64,000 nt of DNA from Streptomyces spinosisporus (GTDB lineage: Bacteria; Actinomycetota; Actinomycetes; Streptomycetales; Streptomycetaceae): positions 62,001 through 126,000 of the forward strand of contig NZ_JALDAX010000006.1 of the NCBI RefSeq assembly GCF_022698145.1, given 5' to 3'. Below are positions 39,865 to 49,132 of this stretch, in pieces (within the stretch, counting starts at the first letter, position 1; each line of letters starts with the position of its first letter). A program made the translations under genes and the position numbers. Below the pieces are notes generated by a model. That model worked only from the letters and a program-made list of their open reading frames with translations, made no database searches and was not told the origin of the DNA.

Positions 39865-40934
39865 GCGGACCGGTCCAGGCGGGCGACGCCGATGTGCGCG
39901 TCGGCCATGCCGTAGAACACGTAGCGCACTCCGTCGATCTCCTCGACGGCGGTGGGGAAGACCACGTTGGGCACGGTGCCGGAGCGCTCCTCCGCGGTCT
40001 CCGGGGCCATCAGCGGTTCGGCGGTGCGGGCGATGACACGGGCGGGGTCGGACGGGTCGAGGATCATCGCGCCGGCCGCGTAGTTGACCGTCTGCGCCTG
40101 CGCGAAGGGGTCCTCGATGGTGCCCGAGACGCCGTGGTGGATGAGCAGCCAGCCCTCGTCGACCCGGATCGGAGCCGGACCGGCGCCGATCTTGAGCTCC
40201 TCCCACGGGTACTCGGACAGCGCCACCAGGCGGTGGTGGCGCGGCCGCGTCAGGGCCCCGAGGTCCTGCTTGACCTCGTCGACCGGCACGTAGGAGATCC
40301 AGATGCCCGGCCGCTCGTCGCTGACGCCCGCGGGCAGGTGCACGCCCTCGCCGGGCCGGAACCAGCCGAGGTCCCACATCGGGCGGTGCAGCATGGCGTA
40401 GTACATCGCGCCGTCCGGCCCCGGCACGGGCTCGGGGAAGTGCACGACGTCCTTGTTGGGGAAGAGATTGAGGTCGGTGTCGAGGTCGGGCTGGTAGGCG
40501 AACTGGACGGGGCCCAGACGCTCCCAGTGGACCAGGTCCTCGGAGACGGCGAGGGCCGGCTTGGGGCCGAGTGGTCCGTAGGCCACGTACGACATCACGT
40601 GCCGGCCCAGGTCCTCGATCCAGGTGGTGCGGGGGTCCTCCACGCCGGCGTTGTTCTTGCCGCGCTCCCAGCCCGCGTCGGGTGCGAGGACCACACCGCG
40701 GCGCTCGACGCCGGTGGGCACGCCGTCCTGTACGACGACCTCGGCGAGGCCGACGCGGGAGACGTTGCCCTCGGAGACCAGGCGCGGCAGCAGGTGCAGC
40801 CGGCCGTCGGGGGTGCGCCCGGAGGCGGGGTTGAGTACTCCTTCGGTCTCGTTGGCCTCGCCGGGCAGCGGGGACATCACGACGCCGACTCGGGTCAGGG
40901 CGTAGGGAACGGGAGGGGTGGTGCTGTGGGACAC
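39861..40934 (-). CDS. GH130 mannoside phosphorylase or hydrolase
   Basis: A 357-residue five-bladed propeller enzyme of family GH130. The characteristic GVEDPRTTWIED carries the catalytic Asp. Further family segments are KIGAGPAPIRVDEGWLLIHHGV and NVVFPTAVEE. GH130 members are beta-mannoside phosphorylases releasing mannose-1-phosphate, or beta-1,2-mannosidases. I cannot decide between the two from sequence, as the phosphate-binding residues would need alignment. The adjacent phosphomannomutase favours phosphorylase. It starts with GTG six bases after the permease gene ends. Confidence 0.87.
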   Translation of the reverse strand: MSHSTTPPVPYALTRVGVVMSPLPGEANETEGVLNPASGRTPDGRLHLLPRLVSEGNVSRVGLAEVVVQDGVPTGVERRGVVLAPDAGWERGKNNAGVEDPRTTWIEDLGRHVMSYVAYGPLGPKPALAVSEDLVHWERLGPVQFAYQPDLDTDLNLFPNKDVVHFPEPVPGPDGAMYYAMLHRPMWDLGWFRPGEGVHLPAGVSDERPGIWISYVPVDEVKQDLGALTRPRHHRLVALSEYPWEELKIGAGPAPIRVDEGWLLIHHGVSGTIEDPFAQAQTVNYAAGAMILDPSDPARVIARTAEPLMAPETAEERSGTVPNVVFPTAVEEIDGVRYVFYGMADAHIGVARLDRSA

Positions 40935-40940
40935 GAAACG

Positions 40941-41834
40941 TCAGCCCTTCGTTGCTGAGTCGAGGTCGGTGGAGGTGAAGCGGCTCTGGAAGGCGAGGTA
41001 GAGGGCGACCGCCGGGGCGGCCAGGACGCAGGCCCCGGCGAGGATGGCGCCGAAGGGGTTGGCGGCCGCGGAGGCGACGGTGCTGATGTAGTTGGCCAGT
41101 GAGACCGCCAGCGGCTGCATGTCCTGCTGCTTGGTGACGAGGAACGGCCAGAGGAACTCGTTCCAGGGGCCGGTGAAGCTGAGCAGGACGACCGACATCA
41201 GGGCCGGCTTGCACAGCGGCACCGCGATGCGGAACAGGATCTGCAGTTCGCCCGCACCGTCGATGCGGGCCGCCTCGAACATGGCGGCCGGCAGCTGCAG
41301 GAAGAACTGGCGGAAGATGAAGACGGCGCTGGTGTTGATCGCGAAGGGCAGGATCATGCCGAGGTAGGAGTCGGCGAGGCCGTAGTCGCGCACGATCAGC
41401 ACGTACAGCGGGATCAGCAGCAGTTGGAAGGGCACGACCTGGACCAGCAGCACCAGCGCGAAGGTCGAGCCGCGGCCGCGGAAGTGCAGTCGGGCCAGGG
41501 CGTAGCCGGCGAGCAGGCCGAACACGGTGGTGCAGAGGATGACACCGCCGGTGAAGATGCCGGAGTTCACCAGCGAACGGCCCAGTGAGATGGCCGAGTC
41601 GATGGCCGCGTAGTTGTGCAGGCTCAGGTTGGAGGGGTTCGGGAACGCCCCGGAGGGGCTGGGGTCGGGCTCCTTCTGGAGGGAGCCGACGATCATGTAG
41701 TAGAAGGGGAAGAGGAAGGCGAACGCGCCGACGAGCAGCGCGATCCGCGATCCGATCGCCCGGGTGCGGGGGCGTCGGGTGCGCTCGGTGGCCGGGCGCT
41801 CGCCGGTGGGGCGGGCTGCGACGTCGGTGGTCAT
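40941..41834 (-). CDS. Sugar ABC transporter permease (MalG type)
   Basis: A 297-residue inner-membrane permease of the CUT1 family with six transmembrane helices. A positively charged N-terminal tail precedes the first helix (IALLVGAFAFLFPFYYMIVG). The EAA loop that docks the ATPase is AARIDGAGELQILFRIAVPLCKPAL. It pairs with the MalF-type permease just upstream, with a single base between stop and start. No ATPase gene is in the operon, which is usual in Streptomyces, where the shared MsiK energises many CUT1 importers. Confidence 0.93.
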   Translation of the reverse strand: MTTDVAARPTGERPATERTRRPRTRAIGSRIALLVGAFAFLFPFYYMIVGSLQKEPDPSPSGAFPNPSNLSLHNYAAIDSAISLGRSLVNSGIFTGGVILCTTVFGLLAGYALARLHFRGRGSTFALVLLVQVVPFQLLLIPLYVLIVRDYGLADSYLGMILPFAINTSAVFIFRQFFLQLPAAMFEAARIDGAGELQILFRIAVPLCKPALMSVVLLSFTGPWNEFLWPFLVTKQQDMQPLAVSLANYISTVASAAANPFGAILAGACVLAAPAVALYLAFQSRFTSTDLDSATKG

Positions 41835-41835
41835 C

Positions 41836-42795
41836 TCAGTCCCTTTCCACGAGGCGTCGGTAGCCGAGTGAGACGGCGGTGATCAGCACGACGAGGATCA
41901 CGCCGATGGCCGCCGCCTCGTCGGGGTGGCCCTGCTGCAGGCCCCGCTGGTACATCAGCAGCACGGGCGAGGTCGTCGCGCCGTCGGGGCCGCCGCCGCT
42001 GGTGAGCAGATAGGGCTCGGTGAAGAGGTTCGCGCCGGTGATGGTGGCGAGGATCAGCACCAGCAGGGTGGCGGGCCGTACGGCGGGCACCGTGATGGAG
42101 CGGAAGATGCGCAGCCTCCCGGCGCCGTCGAGGGCCGCCGACTCGTAGAGCTCCTGGGGCACGTTCTGCAGTGCCGACAGATAGAGCACGACGAAGAAGC
42201 CCAGTTGCTTCCATGCCACGAAGACGGCCACGACCGGCATCGCGAGATGGGAGTTGACCAGCCAGGACGGGCTCGGGGCCAGCGGGCCGAGCGCCTGGTT
42301 GACCAGGCCGTCGCTGTTGAACAGGAACAGCCACACACCGACGACCGCGACACTGGCCGTGATGTAGGGGATGTAGTAGGCGGTGCGGAAGAAGGACCGG
42401 AAGGGCAGCTTCTTGTTCAGCGCGTTGGCCAGCACCAGCGAACCGACGGTGGTCAGCGGCACGTTGATGACCAGGAAGACGGCGATGTTGAGGAAGGAGC
42501 GCCAGACGTCGGGGTCGGTCAGCACCGTCGTGTAGTTGTCCAGGCCGACGAAGGGGCGGTCGACCTGTACGCCGGGGGCGGCGAAGAAGTAGTCGTGGAA
42601 GGACATCCACACGGCGAAGCCGAGGGGATACACGAAGATCGCCGCGAGGTAGAGCAGGTACGGGGAGACGAAGAGCATGCCGATGGGCTGGTGGCCGCCC
42701 AGGCGCACCCGCCATGACCGGCGGGGCGCGGGTGACTTCGTCGTCCCCCGGCCGGCGGGCCGCCGGGGGCGGACGTCAGAAGTGGTGGAGGACAT
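41836..42795 (-). CDS. Sugar ABC transporter permease (MalF type)
   Basis: A 319-residue CUT1 permease with six transmembrane helices. The N-terminus has an extra basic segment. The first helix is IGMLFVSPYLLYLAAIFVYPLGFAVWM. The EAA loop reads SAALDGAGRLRIFRSITVPAVRPA. It lies between the solute-binding lipoprotein (9 bp) and the MalG-type permease. Together they form the membrane part of a sugar importer. Confidence 0.93.
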   Translation of the reverse strand: MSSTTSDVRPRRPAGRGTTKSPAPRRSWRVRLGGHQPIGMLFVSPYLLYLAAIFVYPLGFAVWMSFHDYFFAAPGVQVDRPFVGLDNYTTVLTDPDVWRSFLNIAVFLVINVPLTTVGSLVLANALNKKLPFRSFFRTAYYIPYITASVAVVGVWLFLFNSDGLVNQALGPLAPSPSWLVNSHLAMPVVAVFVAWKQLGFFVVLYLSALQNVPQELYESAALDGAGRLRIFRSITVPAVRPATLLVLILATITGANLFTEPYLLTSGGGPDGATTSPVLLMYQRGLQQGHPDEAAAIGVILVVLITAVSLGYRRLVERD

Positions 42796-42804
42796 GGCGT
42801 GCGC

Positions 42805-44076
42805 TCACTGGTCCTGTGCGAGCTTGTCCACCTTGGCCGCGGCGTCCTTGAGCGTCGCGGTGAGGTCGCCCTTGCCGAAGATCACGGCCTTGGTGTAGGC
42901 GTCCCGGAAGGTCTGCCACACCTCGACGGAGTTGGGCACGTTGGGCGCCTCGATGGTGTGTTCCGCCTGCTGCGCGAAGACCTTGTAGTCCTGGTGCGAG
43001 GCGAAGTACTGCGGGTAGGCGCTCGTCAGGTCGGTGCGCATCGGCATCTGGCTGGTGGCCTCCAGCAGCTTGCCGTCCTGCTCCTTGCTGGTGGCGAACT
43101 TCATGACGTCCCAGGCGGTGCCGCGGTTCTTGCAGGAGCTGTACATGCCGATGGACTTCTCGTCGCTGAAGGTGCCCTTGCCGGGGGCGCCGTCCGAGGT
43201 GGGTACCGGCACGGCGCCCCACTTGACCTTGTCGCCGTAGACGGAGACCGCCCAGGGGCCGACGGTGGCCATGGCGGCCTTGCCGTCGGCGAAGGCGTCG
43301 CCGTTGTACGTCTCGTTCGGCGCCAGGTGCTCGGCGTACATGGTCTTCCACAGCTGCGCGGCCTTGATGCCGTCGGGCGAGGCGAACTGGGCCTTGCCGT
43401 CCTCGACCAGCTGCTTGCCGGTCTGCGCCGTGAACATCGGGTAGTAGTCGAACCAGGACTGGTAGAACTCCGAGGAGGGGGCCGGCCAGATCGCCGCCTT
43501 GGCGGCCTTGGCGGCGACCAGCTTGCGCGAAGTGGCCAGGAAGTCCTGGTAGTTGGAGAGCTTGGGGTGCTCCGGGTCGAGTCCGGCCTTCTTGAACAGC
43601 TCCTTGTTGTAGAAGATCATCACCGGGTTGCTCTTCCACGGCATCTGGTAGTACTTGCCGTCCGGCGACGCGTACTGCGAGAGCCTGCTGCCGACGCGGT
43701 CCTGCAGATACTTCTTGCCGTCGGGGAAGTCGTCGAGCGGGACCAGGCCGCCCTGCTTCTGGAAGCCCGGTACGGCGGCCGGGGCGGTGTTGAGGATCAG
43801 GCAGGGGGCGTTGCCCGCGGTGATCGCCGCGCCGATGACCTCTTCGGAGCTCTTGCCCGCCGGAATCTCCTGGGCGGTGACCTTCTCCTTGGGGTGCGCC
43901 GCGTTCCAGGCCGCCACCATCTTCTTGCCCCACGCGACTTCCTGCGCGTTGTTGGAGTACCAGACGGTGATCGGACCGTGCGCGTCGTTGGAGGCGCCGG
44001 AGTCGGATCCGCCGCTGCCGCACGCGGAGAGCGTCAACGCGGCCACCGGCAGCATGACGAGGATCGCCTTCTTCAT
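42805..44076 (-). CDS. Sugar ABC transporter solute-binding lipoprotein
   Basis: A 423-residue extracellular substrate-binding protein. The lipoprotein signal has a LSAC lipobox (Cys about residue 20), so it is anchored to the outer face of the membrane. The mature part is a two-lobed CUT1-type protein with WYSNNAQEVAWGKKMVAAWNAAHP at the start, ILNTAPAAVPGFQKQGGLVPLDDF, and aromatic residues (FYQSWFDYYP) suited to sugar stacking. It is the first structural gene of the operon, 110 bp downstream of the LacI regulator on the same strand. Confidence 0.93.
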   Translation of the reverse strand: MKKAILVMLPVAALTLSACGSGGSDSGASNDAHGPITVWYSNNAQEVAWGKKMVAAWNAAHPKEKVTAQEIPAGKSSEEVIGAAITAGNAPCLILNTAPAAVPGFQKQGGLVPLDDFPDGKKYLQDRVGSRLSQYASPDGKYYQMPWKSNPVMIFYNKELFKKAGLDPEHPKLSNYQDFLATSRKLVAAKAAKAAIWPAPSSEFYQSWFDYYPMFTAQTGKQLVEDGKAQFASPDGIKAAQLWKTMYAEHLAPNETYNGDAFADGKAAMATVGPWAVSVYGDKVKWGAVPVPTSDGAPGKGTFSDEKSIGMYSSCKNRGTAWDVMKFATSKEQDGKLLEATSQMPMRTDLTSAYPQYFASHQDYKVFAQQAEHTIEAPNVPNSVEVWQTFRDAYTKAVIFGKGDLTATLKDAAAKVDKLAQDQ

Positions 44077-44186
44077 TGGAGGTTCCGTTTCTTGCTGGAT
44101 GAATGGCTTGCGGTACGGCTCGGCCGGTGCCGGTCGCCCGCCACGTCCCGGGGACGGGCGCACCGGCGTGCCGCGGGTCGTCTGTC

Positions 44187-45206
44187 TCAGCGCACCGGCG
44201 CCGGGCCGGTGGAGCCGCGCACCACGAGGGTGGCCGGTTCGAGGTCCATGTCGGCGGTGGTGCCGGTCTCGATCAGCTGCACCAGCGCCTGGGCGGACGC
44301 CCGGCCCCAGGAGACCGGGTTGGCTCGGCAGGTGGTCAGCGGGGGGTTGGTGTAGGAGGCGAGCGGTACGTCGTCGAAGCCGACCACGGACAGGTCCTGC
44401 GGCAGCCGCAGCCCGGCGTCCTGGGCGACCGCCATCCCGGCCGTGGCCGACAGGTCGTTGCCGTAGACGATGGCCGTCGGAGGGGTCGGGCGCTCCAGCA
44501 GCATCCGGGTGGCCCGCGCTCCGCCCTCGGCGGTGAAGCCGCCCGGCAGTAACGTCCCTTCGGGCAGCCCCGCCTCGGCGAGCGCGTCGCTCCAGGCCTG
44601 GCGGCGGCGCCGGGCGTGGACGAACTCGTCGGGCCCGGCCACGTGGGCGATGTCGCGGTGTCCCAGGTCGACGAGGTGGCGTACGGCCTCGCGGACGGCG
44701 GGACGGTCGTCGAGGTTGACCGACGGCAGACCGGTGCCGGAGTCCGGCGCCCCCACGGCCACCGCCGGCAGGCCCAGTTCGGCGACCAGCGCCGGACGCG
44801 CGTCGTCGGCGCGCAGGTCGGTGAGGAAGACGCCGTCCACGCGCCGGTCGGCGGCGAGCCTGCGGTAGGTGTCCACCTCGTTCTCGGGGCGGCTCATCTG
44901 CAGCATCAGGCCGTCGCCGGTCTCCGATATGACCGTCTCGATGCCCGCCATGAACGCGGGGAAGAACGGGTCGGTGCCGATGAGCTCCGGCTCGCGGGCA
45001 AGCACCAGGCCCACGGCCCGGGCCCGGCCCGTGGACAGCGCGCGGGCGCTGGAACTCGGCGTCCACCCAAGCTCCTCGGCAGCCGAACGAACGCGCCGCT
45101 GGGTGTCCACGGCGACGCCGGGCCGGTTGTTGAGCACGAACGACACGGTGGCGCGGGAGACTCCGGCCAGCTTCGCCACGTCACCGATGGTGGGACGACG
45201 GGTCAT
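44187..45206 (-). CDS. LacI-family repressor of the sugar operon
   Basis: A 339-residue regulator. The N-terminal helix-turn-helix and hinge (TIGDVAKLAGVSRATVSFVLN, about residues 6-26) are followed by a periplasmic-binding-like effector domain (VGLVLAREPELI, VDGVFLTDLRADD, SVVGFDDVPLASYTNPPLTT). It sits directly upstream of the solute-binding gene in the same direction and probably represses the operon and itself until an imported sugar binds. A 10-bp perfect palindrome in its own promoter is a likely operator. Confidence 0.92.
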   Translation of the reverse strand: MTRRPTIGDVAKLAGVSRATVSFVLNNRPGVAVDTQRRVRSAAEELGWTPSSSARALSTGRARAVGLVLAREPELIGTDPFFPAFMAGIETVISETGDGLMLQMSRPENEVDTYRRLAADRRVDGVFLTDLRADDARPALVAELGLPAVAVGAPDSGTGLPSVNLDDRPAVREAVRHLVDLGHRDIAHVAGPDEFVHARRRRQAWSDALAEAGLPEGTLLPGGFTAEGGARATRMLLERPTPPTAIVYGNDLSATAGMAVAQDAGLRLPQDLSVVGFDDVPLASYTNPPLTTCRANPVSWGRASAQALVQLIETGTTADMDLEPATLVVRGSTGPAPVR

Positions 45207-45261
45207 GCGCGCACCGCTTTCGTTCGTTCGACGGCAGGGGTGAGGTGTCGAACCGGCGTTT

Positions 45262-45271
45262 AAACCGGTTT
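45262..45271. promoter_or_regulatory. LacI-type operator candidate
   Basis: AAACCGGTTT is a perfect palindrome with a central CG-rich core, flanked as TTTAAACCGGTTTGAA, 56 bp upstream of the LacI-family start. The central CCGG dyad and half-sites fit LacI-family operators. It would allow autoregulation. Confidence 0.55.
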
Positions 45272-45424
45272 GAATGATTGCCCCGTAGCCTCAAGGCAGA
45301 GAGCGCGACAAGTCAAGGGTCGACCTGAAACTGACCGACATTGTCCGCTTATGCCCTGTTTTGGCGGTGCGGCATCGCCGAATGGCAGCGGAAAAGGAGA
45401 AGTACTGGGGGCCCGGAAATCGCC

Positions 45425-46123
45425 TTACGCCGGTTCCCAGACCGAGCAGTCATGCGCGAAGAGGACGCGACGCGGGTCGAATTCGGCGAGCCGCTCCAGC
45501 CAGTGCGGGTACGGGGGCAGCGGATGCGCCACGCCGTCCAGTGCCGCCCGGCGGGCCAGTTGATCGGACGCGAAATGGGAAGCGAAGTCGTGCGCCTGGC
45601 CGGCGAGGACGACGGTGCCGTCGGATTGGCGCAGGACCAGCGACTGGTGCCCTTGGGTGTGCCCGGGTGTCGGAATGATCCAGACGCCCGGCCAGACCTC
45701 CGTTTCGCCGGTGAGTTCCTCGTAGGCCGCGGCGGGGAAATCAATCAGTTCGTCGAAGGTGTAATCGCCGTTGCGGGCGGTGGTCAGTTCGACGTCCTGG
45801 ACCAGGATGGGCTTGCCGCCCAGTAGTGGATTGCCACCGCAATGGTCGAAGTGAAGGTGGCAGTTCGCGACCAGGGAAATGTCCTCGGGCGCGACTCCGG
45901 CCGCCGACAGGGCGTCCCGCAGGTCTCGACGTCGGGGACGGTAGTGGGCTTCGGTCTCCGGGTCCGCGTTGCCGATACCGGTGTCGAAGAGGATCAGGCC
46001 GTTCTCGTGCTGCACCAGATAGGCAAGCACAGGTTCGACCCTCGGATGCGGGCCACCGGCCTCCGACGCGGGCCGCACGAAGTACCCCAGATCGAGCCGA
46101 CGCACCCTCATGTCCTGTGCCAT
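45425..46123 (-). CDS. Metallo-beta-lactamase-fold lactonase-like hydrolase
   Basis: A 232-residue MBL-fold enzyme resembling AHL lactonases in length and motifs. The zinc motif HLHFDH is at 89-94, a His in PTPGHTQGHQ at about 150, the Asp in VLAGQAHDF and a final His near FAHDCSV. The AiiA-type fold opens acyl-homoserine lactones, but streptomycete homologues may act on gamma-butyrolactones or other lactones (inference). It stands alone between the LacI promoter region and a GNAT gene on the same strand. The 218 bp gap upstream of the LacI gene contains only its promoter and operator. Confidence 0.83.
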   Translation of the reverse strand: MAQDMRVRRLDLGYFVRPASEAGGPHPRVEPVLAYLVQHENGLILFDTGIGNADPETEAHYRPRRRDLRDALSAAGVAPEDISLVANCHLHFDHCGGNPLLGGKPILVQDVELTTARNGDYTFDELIDFPAAAYEELTGETEVWPGVWIIPTPGHTQGHQSLVLRQSDGTVVLAGQAHDFASHFASDQLARRAALDGVAHPLPPYPHWLERLAEFDPRRVLFAHDCSVWEPA

Positions 46124-46188
46124 ACGGCCATGTTGACACGACGTAGGCGCCGTCGGCCGCCCGGTTCACGGAACGGTCGTACGCCGGC

Positions 46189-46641
46189 TCAGGCCAGACG
46201 GAGGTCGATCCAGGGCACGGTGTCGCCCTCGCGCAGCAGATAGCGTTCGAGTTCGACGAAGCCGTGCCGTTCGGCGAAGCGCAGCCCGTCCGGATTCGAG
46301 GCCAGCACCACGGTCTCGATCACCTGCGCATCCCACGCGCGAGCCTGACCCATGGCGCGCTCGTAGAGTCGAGTACCCAGGCCACGGCGGCGATGCTCGG
46401 GCAGAACCCGCGCGATGACGGTCGCGGTGGCGCCGTTGTCCTCGGTCGGCGGGCGCACGGTGGTGCAGCCGATCAGGACGTCCCCGAGGTGGGCGACCTC
46501 CATACGATTGCGGCCGGTACGGGCGCGCACGTCGTCGAGCGACAGCACGTCGCCCGGAATGATCAGGTTGTGGACGTATTGCCAGTCGCGGATCGAGGCG
46601 TCGTCGTCCACCGCTCGGAAACGGAGATCGTTCATCGGCAT
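46189..46641 (-). CDS. GNAT-family N-acetyltransferase
   Basis: A 150-residue acetyl-CoA-dependent acyltransferase. The acetyl-CoA pyrophosphate loop is VLPEHRRRGLGTRLYERAM (motif A, RRxGxG). The ending SNPDGLRFAERHGFVELERYL is typical motif B. ATG at 46641 follows the stop of the previous gene by two bases; a second ATG two codons later is possible. It forms a probable leftward operon with the gene at 46644-47150 and the RibD-type gene at 47154. The acceptor is unknown. Confidence 0.8.
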   Translation of the reverse strand: MPMNDLRFRAVDDDASIRDWQYVHNLIIPGDVLSLDDVRARTGRNRMEVAHLGDVLIGCTTVRPPTEDNGATATVIARVLPEHRRRGLGTRLYERAMGQARAWDAQVIETVVLASNPDGLRFAERHGFVELERYLLREGDTVPWIDLRLA

Positions 46642-46643
46642 GC

Positions 46644-47150
46644 TCAACCGTAGACCGGAACCTCCCTGTTGGAGAAGTACGGCTTCGCGAACGGGAAATC
46701 GGTGGCGACCCAATGGCGGAGAGCCCGGTAGAGGGTGAGGTAGTGGCCGCGTTCGTAGGCGTCGGGGGTCACCCACCAGCTCACGTCGACGTCGTACTCC
46801 AGCTTGTCCTCGGTGAGACGGGTCCGTCGGCCCATCGGATACAGATAGCAGCACCCGAGATAGTGGCCGCCGGAGTCGTACACGGCGTAGGCGAACGACT
46901 CCCCCTCGCGGAATTCGCATTCGTGCCAGACGAGGTCGACGAAATTGAAGTCGGCGGTGACCGGTTCGACCGGCCAGGATCCGCCGCGGGTTCGGCGGAT
47001 GATGTCGAGGCTGGCGTTGATCCCGCGGACATCGTCGTCGAGGTGGTCACGGGTCAGCGCGTCGGCGCGGATGTCCTCGTAGACCAGCTCCCGCGGGGCA
47101 CCCCACCCCTCGGGCAGGTGCAGGCGCTTGATGAGCCGCTCGATGTCCAT
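46644..47150 (-). CDS. GNAT-like acetyltransferase or related protein
   Basis: A 168-residue protein with a GNAT-like core: TADFNFVDLVWHECEFREGESFAYAVYD, then GHYLGCCYLYPMG, WWVTPDAYERGHYLTLYRALRHWVA. It lacks a clear acetyl-CoA loop (no RxxGxG), so catalytic activity is uncertain. It starts 3 bp after the RibD-type gene ends and ends next to the GNAT gene, so the three are cotranscribed. Whether it binds acetyl-CoA is open. Confidence 0.65.
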   Translation of the reverse strand: MDIERLIKRLHLPEGWGAPRELVYEDIRADALTRDHLDDDVRGINASLDIIRRTRGGSWPVEPVTADFNFVDLVWHECEFREGESFAYAVYDSGGHYLGCCYLYPMGRRTRLTEDKLEYDVDVSWWVTPDAYERGHYLTLYRALRHWVATDFPFAKPYFSNREVPVYG

Positions 47151-47153
47151 CGG

Positions 47154-47723
47154 TCAAACTGCCCCTTCGGCAGGCCGGGTTCGATAGGTGAGCAGGACGA
47201 TGCCGCTGTCGAGTGGGGCCGTGTCGACCAGGTCGAACATGGCGGTGGCTCCGGACCGGAAAAGGAGATCGCTGCTGCCCGTGCCGGTGCCGAGCATGAA
47301 GGGGTGCACCCACAGGCGCAGTTCGTCCAGGAGTCCGTTCGCCATGAGTTCGTGCGCGAGTTGACCGAATCCGTACTGCACGATGTGCCCGCCGGGTTTC
47401 TGCTTCAGTTCGGCGATGGCGTCGACAGGGTCGCGGTCGATGACGGTCGTGTTGTTCCACGCCGGGTCGGTGAGTGTGGTCGAGACGACGTACTTCGGCA
47501 GGGCGTTCATCCGGTCCCCCATGGGCATACCGGCCAGGCCGGGCCACACGGCGGCGAAACTGTCGTACGTATGTCGACCCATCAGTACCGCGTCGCTGTT
47601 CTCCAGCAGCCGCAGCTGGATGTCGTTCCCCTTCTCCCCGAAACCGCCCGTCGAGGGCCAGTTCTGGGGATTCTGGATAACGCCGTCCAGAGTGACGTAG
47701 GTGGAATTGACGATCTTACGCAT
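47154..47723 (-). CDS. RibD C-terminal/dihydrofolate-reductase-fold reductase
   Basis: A 189-residue reductase-fold protein. The start MRKIVNSTYVTLDGVIQNPQNW and the MGRHTYDSFAAVWP and IVQYGFGQLAHEL segments match the RibD C-terminal (dihydrofolate reductase-like) family common in Streptomyces. NADPH binding is expected; the substrate is unknown. It is the first gene of a three-gene leftward set and divergent from the GlxA-type regulator at 47878. A second family member occurs at 62945-63511 with low similarity. Confidence 0.82.
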   Translation of the reverse strand: MRKIVNSTYVTLDGVIQNPQNWPSTGGFGEKGNDIQLRLLENSDAVLMGRHTYDSFAAVWPGLAGMPMGDRMNALPKYVVSTTLTDPAWNNTTVIDRDPVDAIAELKQKPGGHIVQYGFGQLAHELMANGLLDELRLWVHPFMLGTGTGSSDLLFRSGATAMFDLVDTAPLDSGIVLLTYRTRPAEGAV

Positions 47724-47877
47724 GCCGAGCTCCCTCTCCGTTTGCGATCATTCTCGCGCCTGCCTGGACGTGGCTGCGGCATTGGCTGTGAAACGGCCGG
47801 CAGCGCGCCTCGATAATGGACGAATCCGACCCTGTCCGAACAGTCGACGGCGTGCCGCGTTTCGATAGGTTGTCGCC

Positions 47878-48927
47878 ATGCATCGGGTCGCCGTGATAGC
47901 CGTCGATGGAGTCGCCGGATTTGATCTCATTGTGCCCGGTCAGGTATTCGGCACCGCGCATTCGGTGGGCAAGGCGCCCGGGGCACTTCTCGGCGCACCG
48001 TTGTACGAGGTCAAAGTCTGCGGCCGGCCATCCGAACTCATGGTCACGGGCGTGGGCGGTGCGGATTTGTTCCGCCTCTCGGCGTTGTACGACCTTGCCG
48101 AGGCGGTGGACGCCGACACCGTCGTCCTCCCGGGCATGCCCATGCCTGGGGTCGAACCCGCAGCCGGTCCCGCAGTCGCAACCACGGCCGAACTCGCCGA
48201 GGTGCTGCGCGTCGTGTCGGCCGCGTACGAGCGGGGCGCACGCGTGGTGGCCATCTGCAGCGGCGCGTTCGTCCTCGCCCGAACCGGACTCCTCGACGGC
48301 CGCCGCGCCACATGCCACTGGACCGACCTCGCAGCCTTCGCGACGAACTTCCCAGCGGTGCACGTCGTCCCGGACGTGCTCTACGTCCAGGACGGCCGAC
48401 TGGTCACTGCTGCGGGAGCGGCCACGGGCACGGACGTCTGTCTGCACCTGATCCGCCAGGACTTCGGTTCCGCGGTCGCTGACGACGTCGCCCGGCACTT
48501 CGTGGCGACACCCCAGCGTGATGCCGCGCAGGCCCAGCTCGTCGTGCACAAGGCACCGCACCCCGGCGGCGACTCGCTCGAACCGACCATGCGGTGGATG
48601 CGTGAGCATCTCGGCGAACCCCTGACCCTCGCCGATGTCGCGACGCACGCCGGGGTCAGCCCCCGGACCCTGAACCGGCGCTTTCGCGAACAGGCCGGCA
48701 CGACACCCATGCAATGGCGACTGCGGCTACGCATCCACCACGCACAGGAGCTGCTCGAGACGACCACCCTCTCGGTCGACCAGATCGCACGGCACTGCGG
48801 GTTCGGCACGGCCATCGCACTCCGTCAGCACTTCGCCCGACTGGTCCACCAATCCCCGCTCGCCTACAGGCGTTCGGTGCGGGCCAATAAGAACGGCAGC
48901 GGCAACGGCAGCCGAAGCGACGGCTGA
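47878..48927 (+). CDS. GlxA-type AraC-family regulator
   Basis: A 349-residue transcription factor. The N-terminal DJ-1/PfpI amidotransferase-like domain (about 1-190, VVLPGMPMPG, VVAICSGAFVLARTGLLDGRRATCHW) includes a nucleophile-elbow Cys (ICSGAF). The C-terminal AraC DNA-binding domain has two helix-turn-helix motifs (LADVATHAGVSPRTLNRRF and IARHCGFGTAIALRQHFARLV). Family members regulate genes for amine or arginine catabolism. It is divergent from the RibD-type operon and could control it. Confidence 0.88.
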   Translation: MHRVAVIAVDGVAGFDLIVPGQVFGTAHSVGKAPGALLGAPLYEVKVCGRPSELMVTGVGGADLFRLSALYDLAEAVDADTVVLPGMPMPGVEPAAGPAVATTAELAEVLRVVSAAYERGARVVAICSGAFVLARTGLLDGRRATCHWTDLAAFATNFPAVHVVPDVLYVQDGRLVTAAGAATGTDVCLHLIRQDFGSAVADDVARHFVATPQRDAAQAQLVVHKAPHPGGDSLEPTMRWMREHLGEPLTLADVATHAGVSPRTLNRRFREQAGTTPMQWRLRLRIHHAQELLETTTLSVDQIARHCGFGTAIALRQHFARLVHQSPLAYRRSVRANKNGSGNGSRSDG

Positions 48928-49132
48928 ACCGAGCATCGAATACGCGGCCGGGCGACGCCGAACCAGCCCGTCACCTTCCGCTCACCAACCGATCAGCTCC
49001 CGGCCACAGTCTGACGTCGGCTTTCCATTCCGGGAAACGCCTGATCTCCGTTTGTCATCTGACGTCCGCCCGGTCCGGGCCGCTCCTGAGTAGCGTCGTC
49101 GCTGTTCAACGACCCACTCGGAAGAGGCCTTT
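48928..49132. other. Intergenic region upstream of the phosphoesterase gene
   Basis: This 205-bp gap lies between the GlxA-type regulator and the Tat-secreted phosphoesterase. It has no visible hairpin terminator. It should contain the promoter of the downstream gene, but I cannot define the boxes. Confidence 0.4.
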
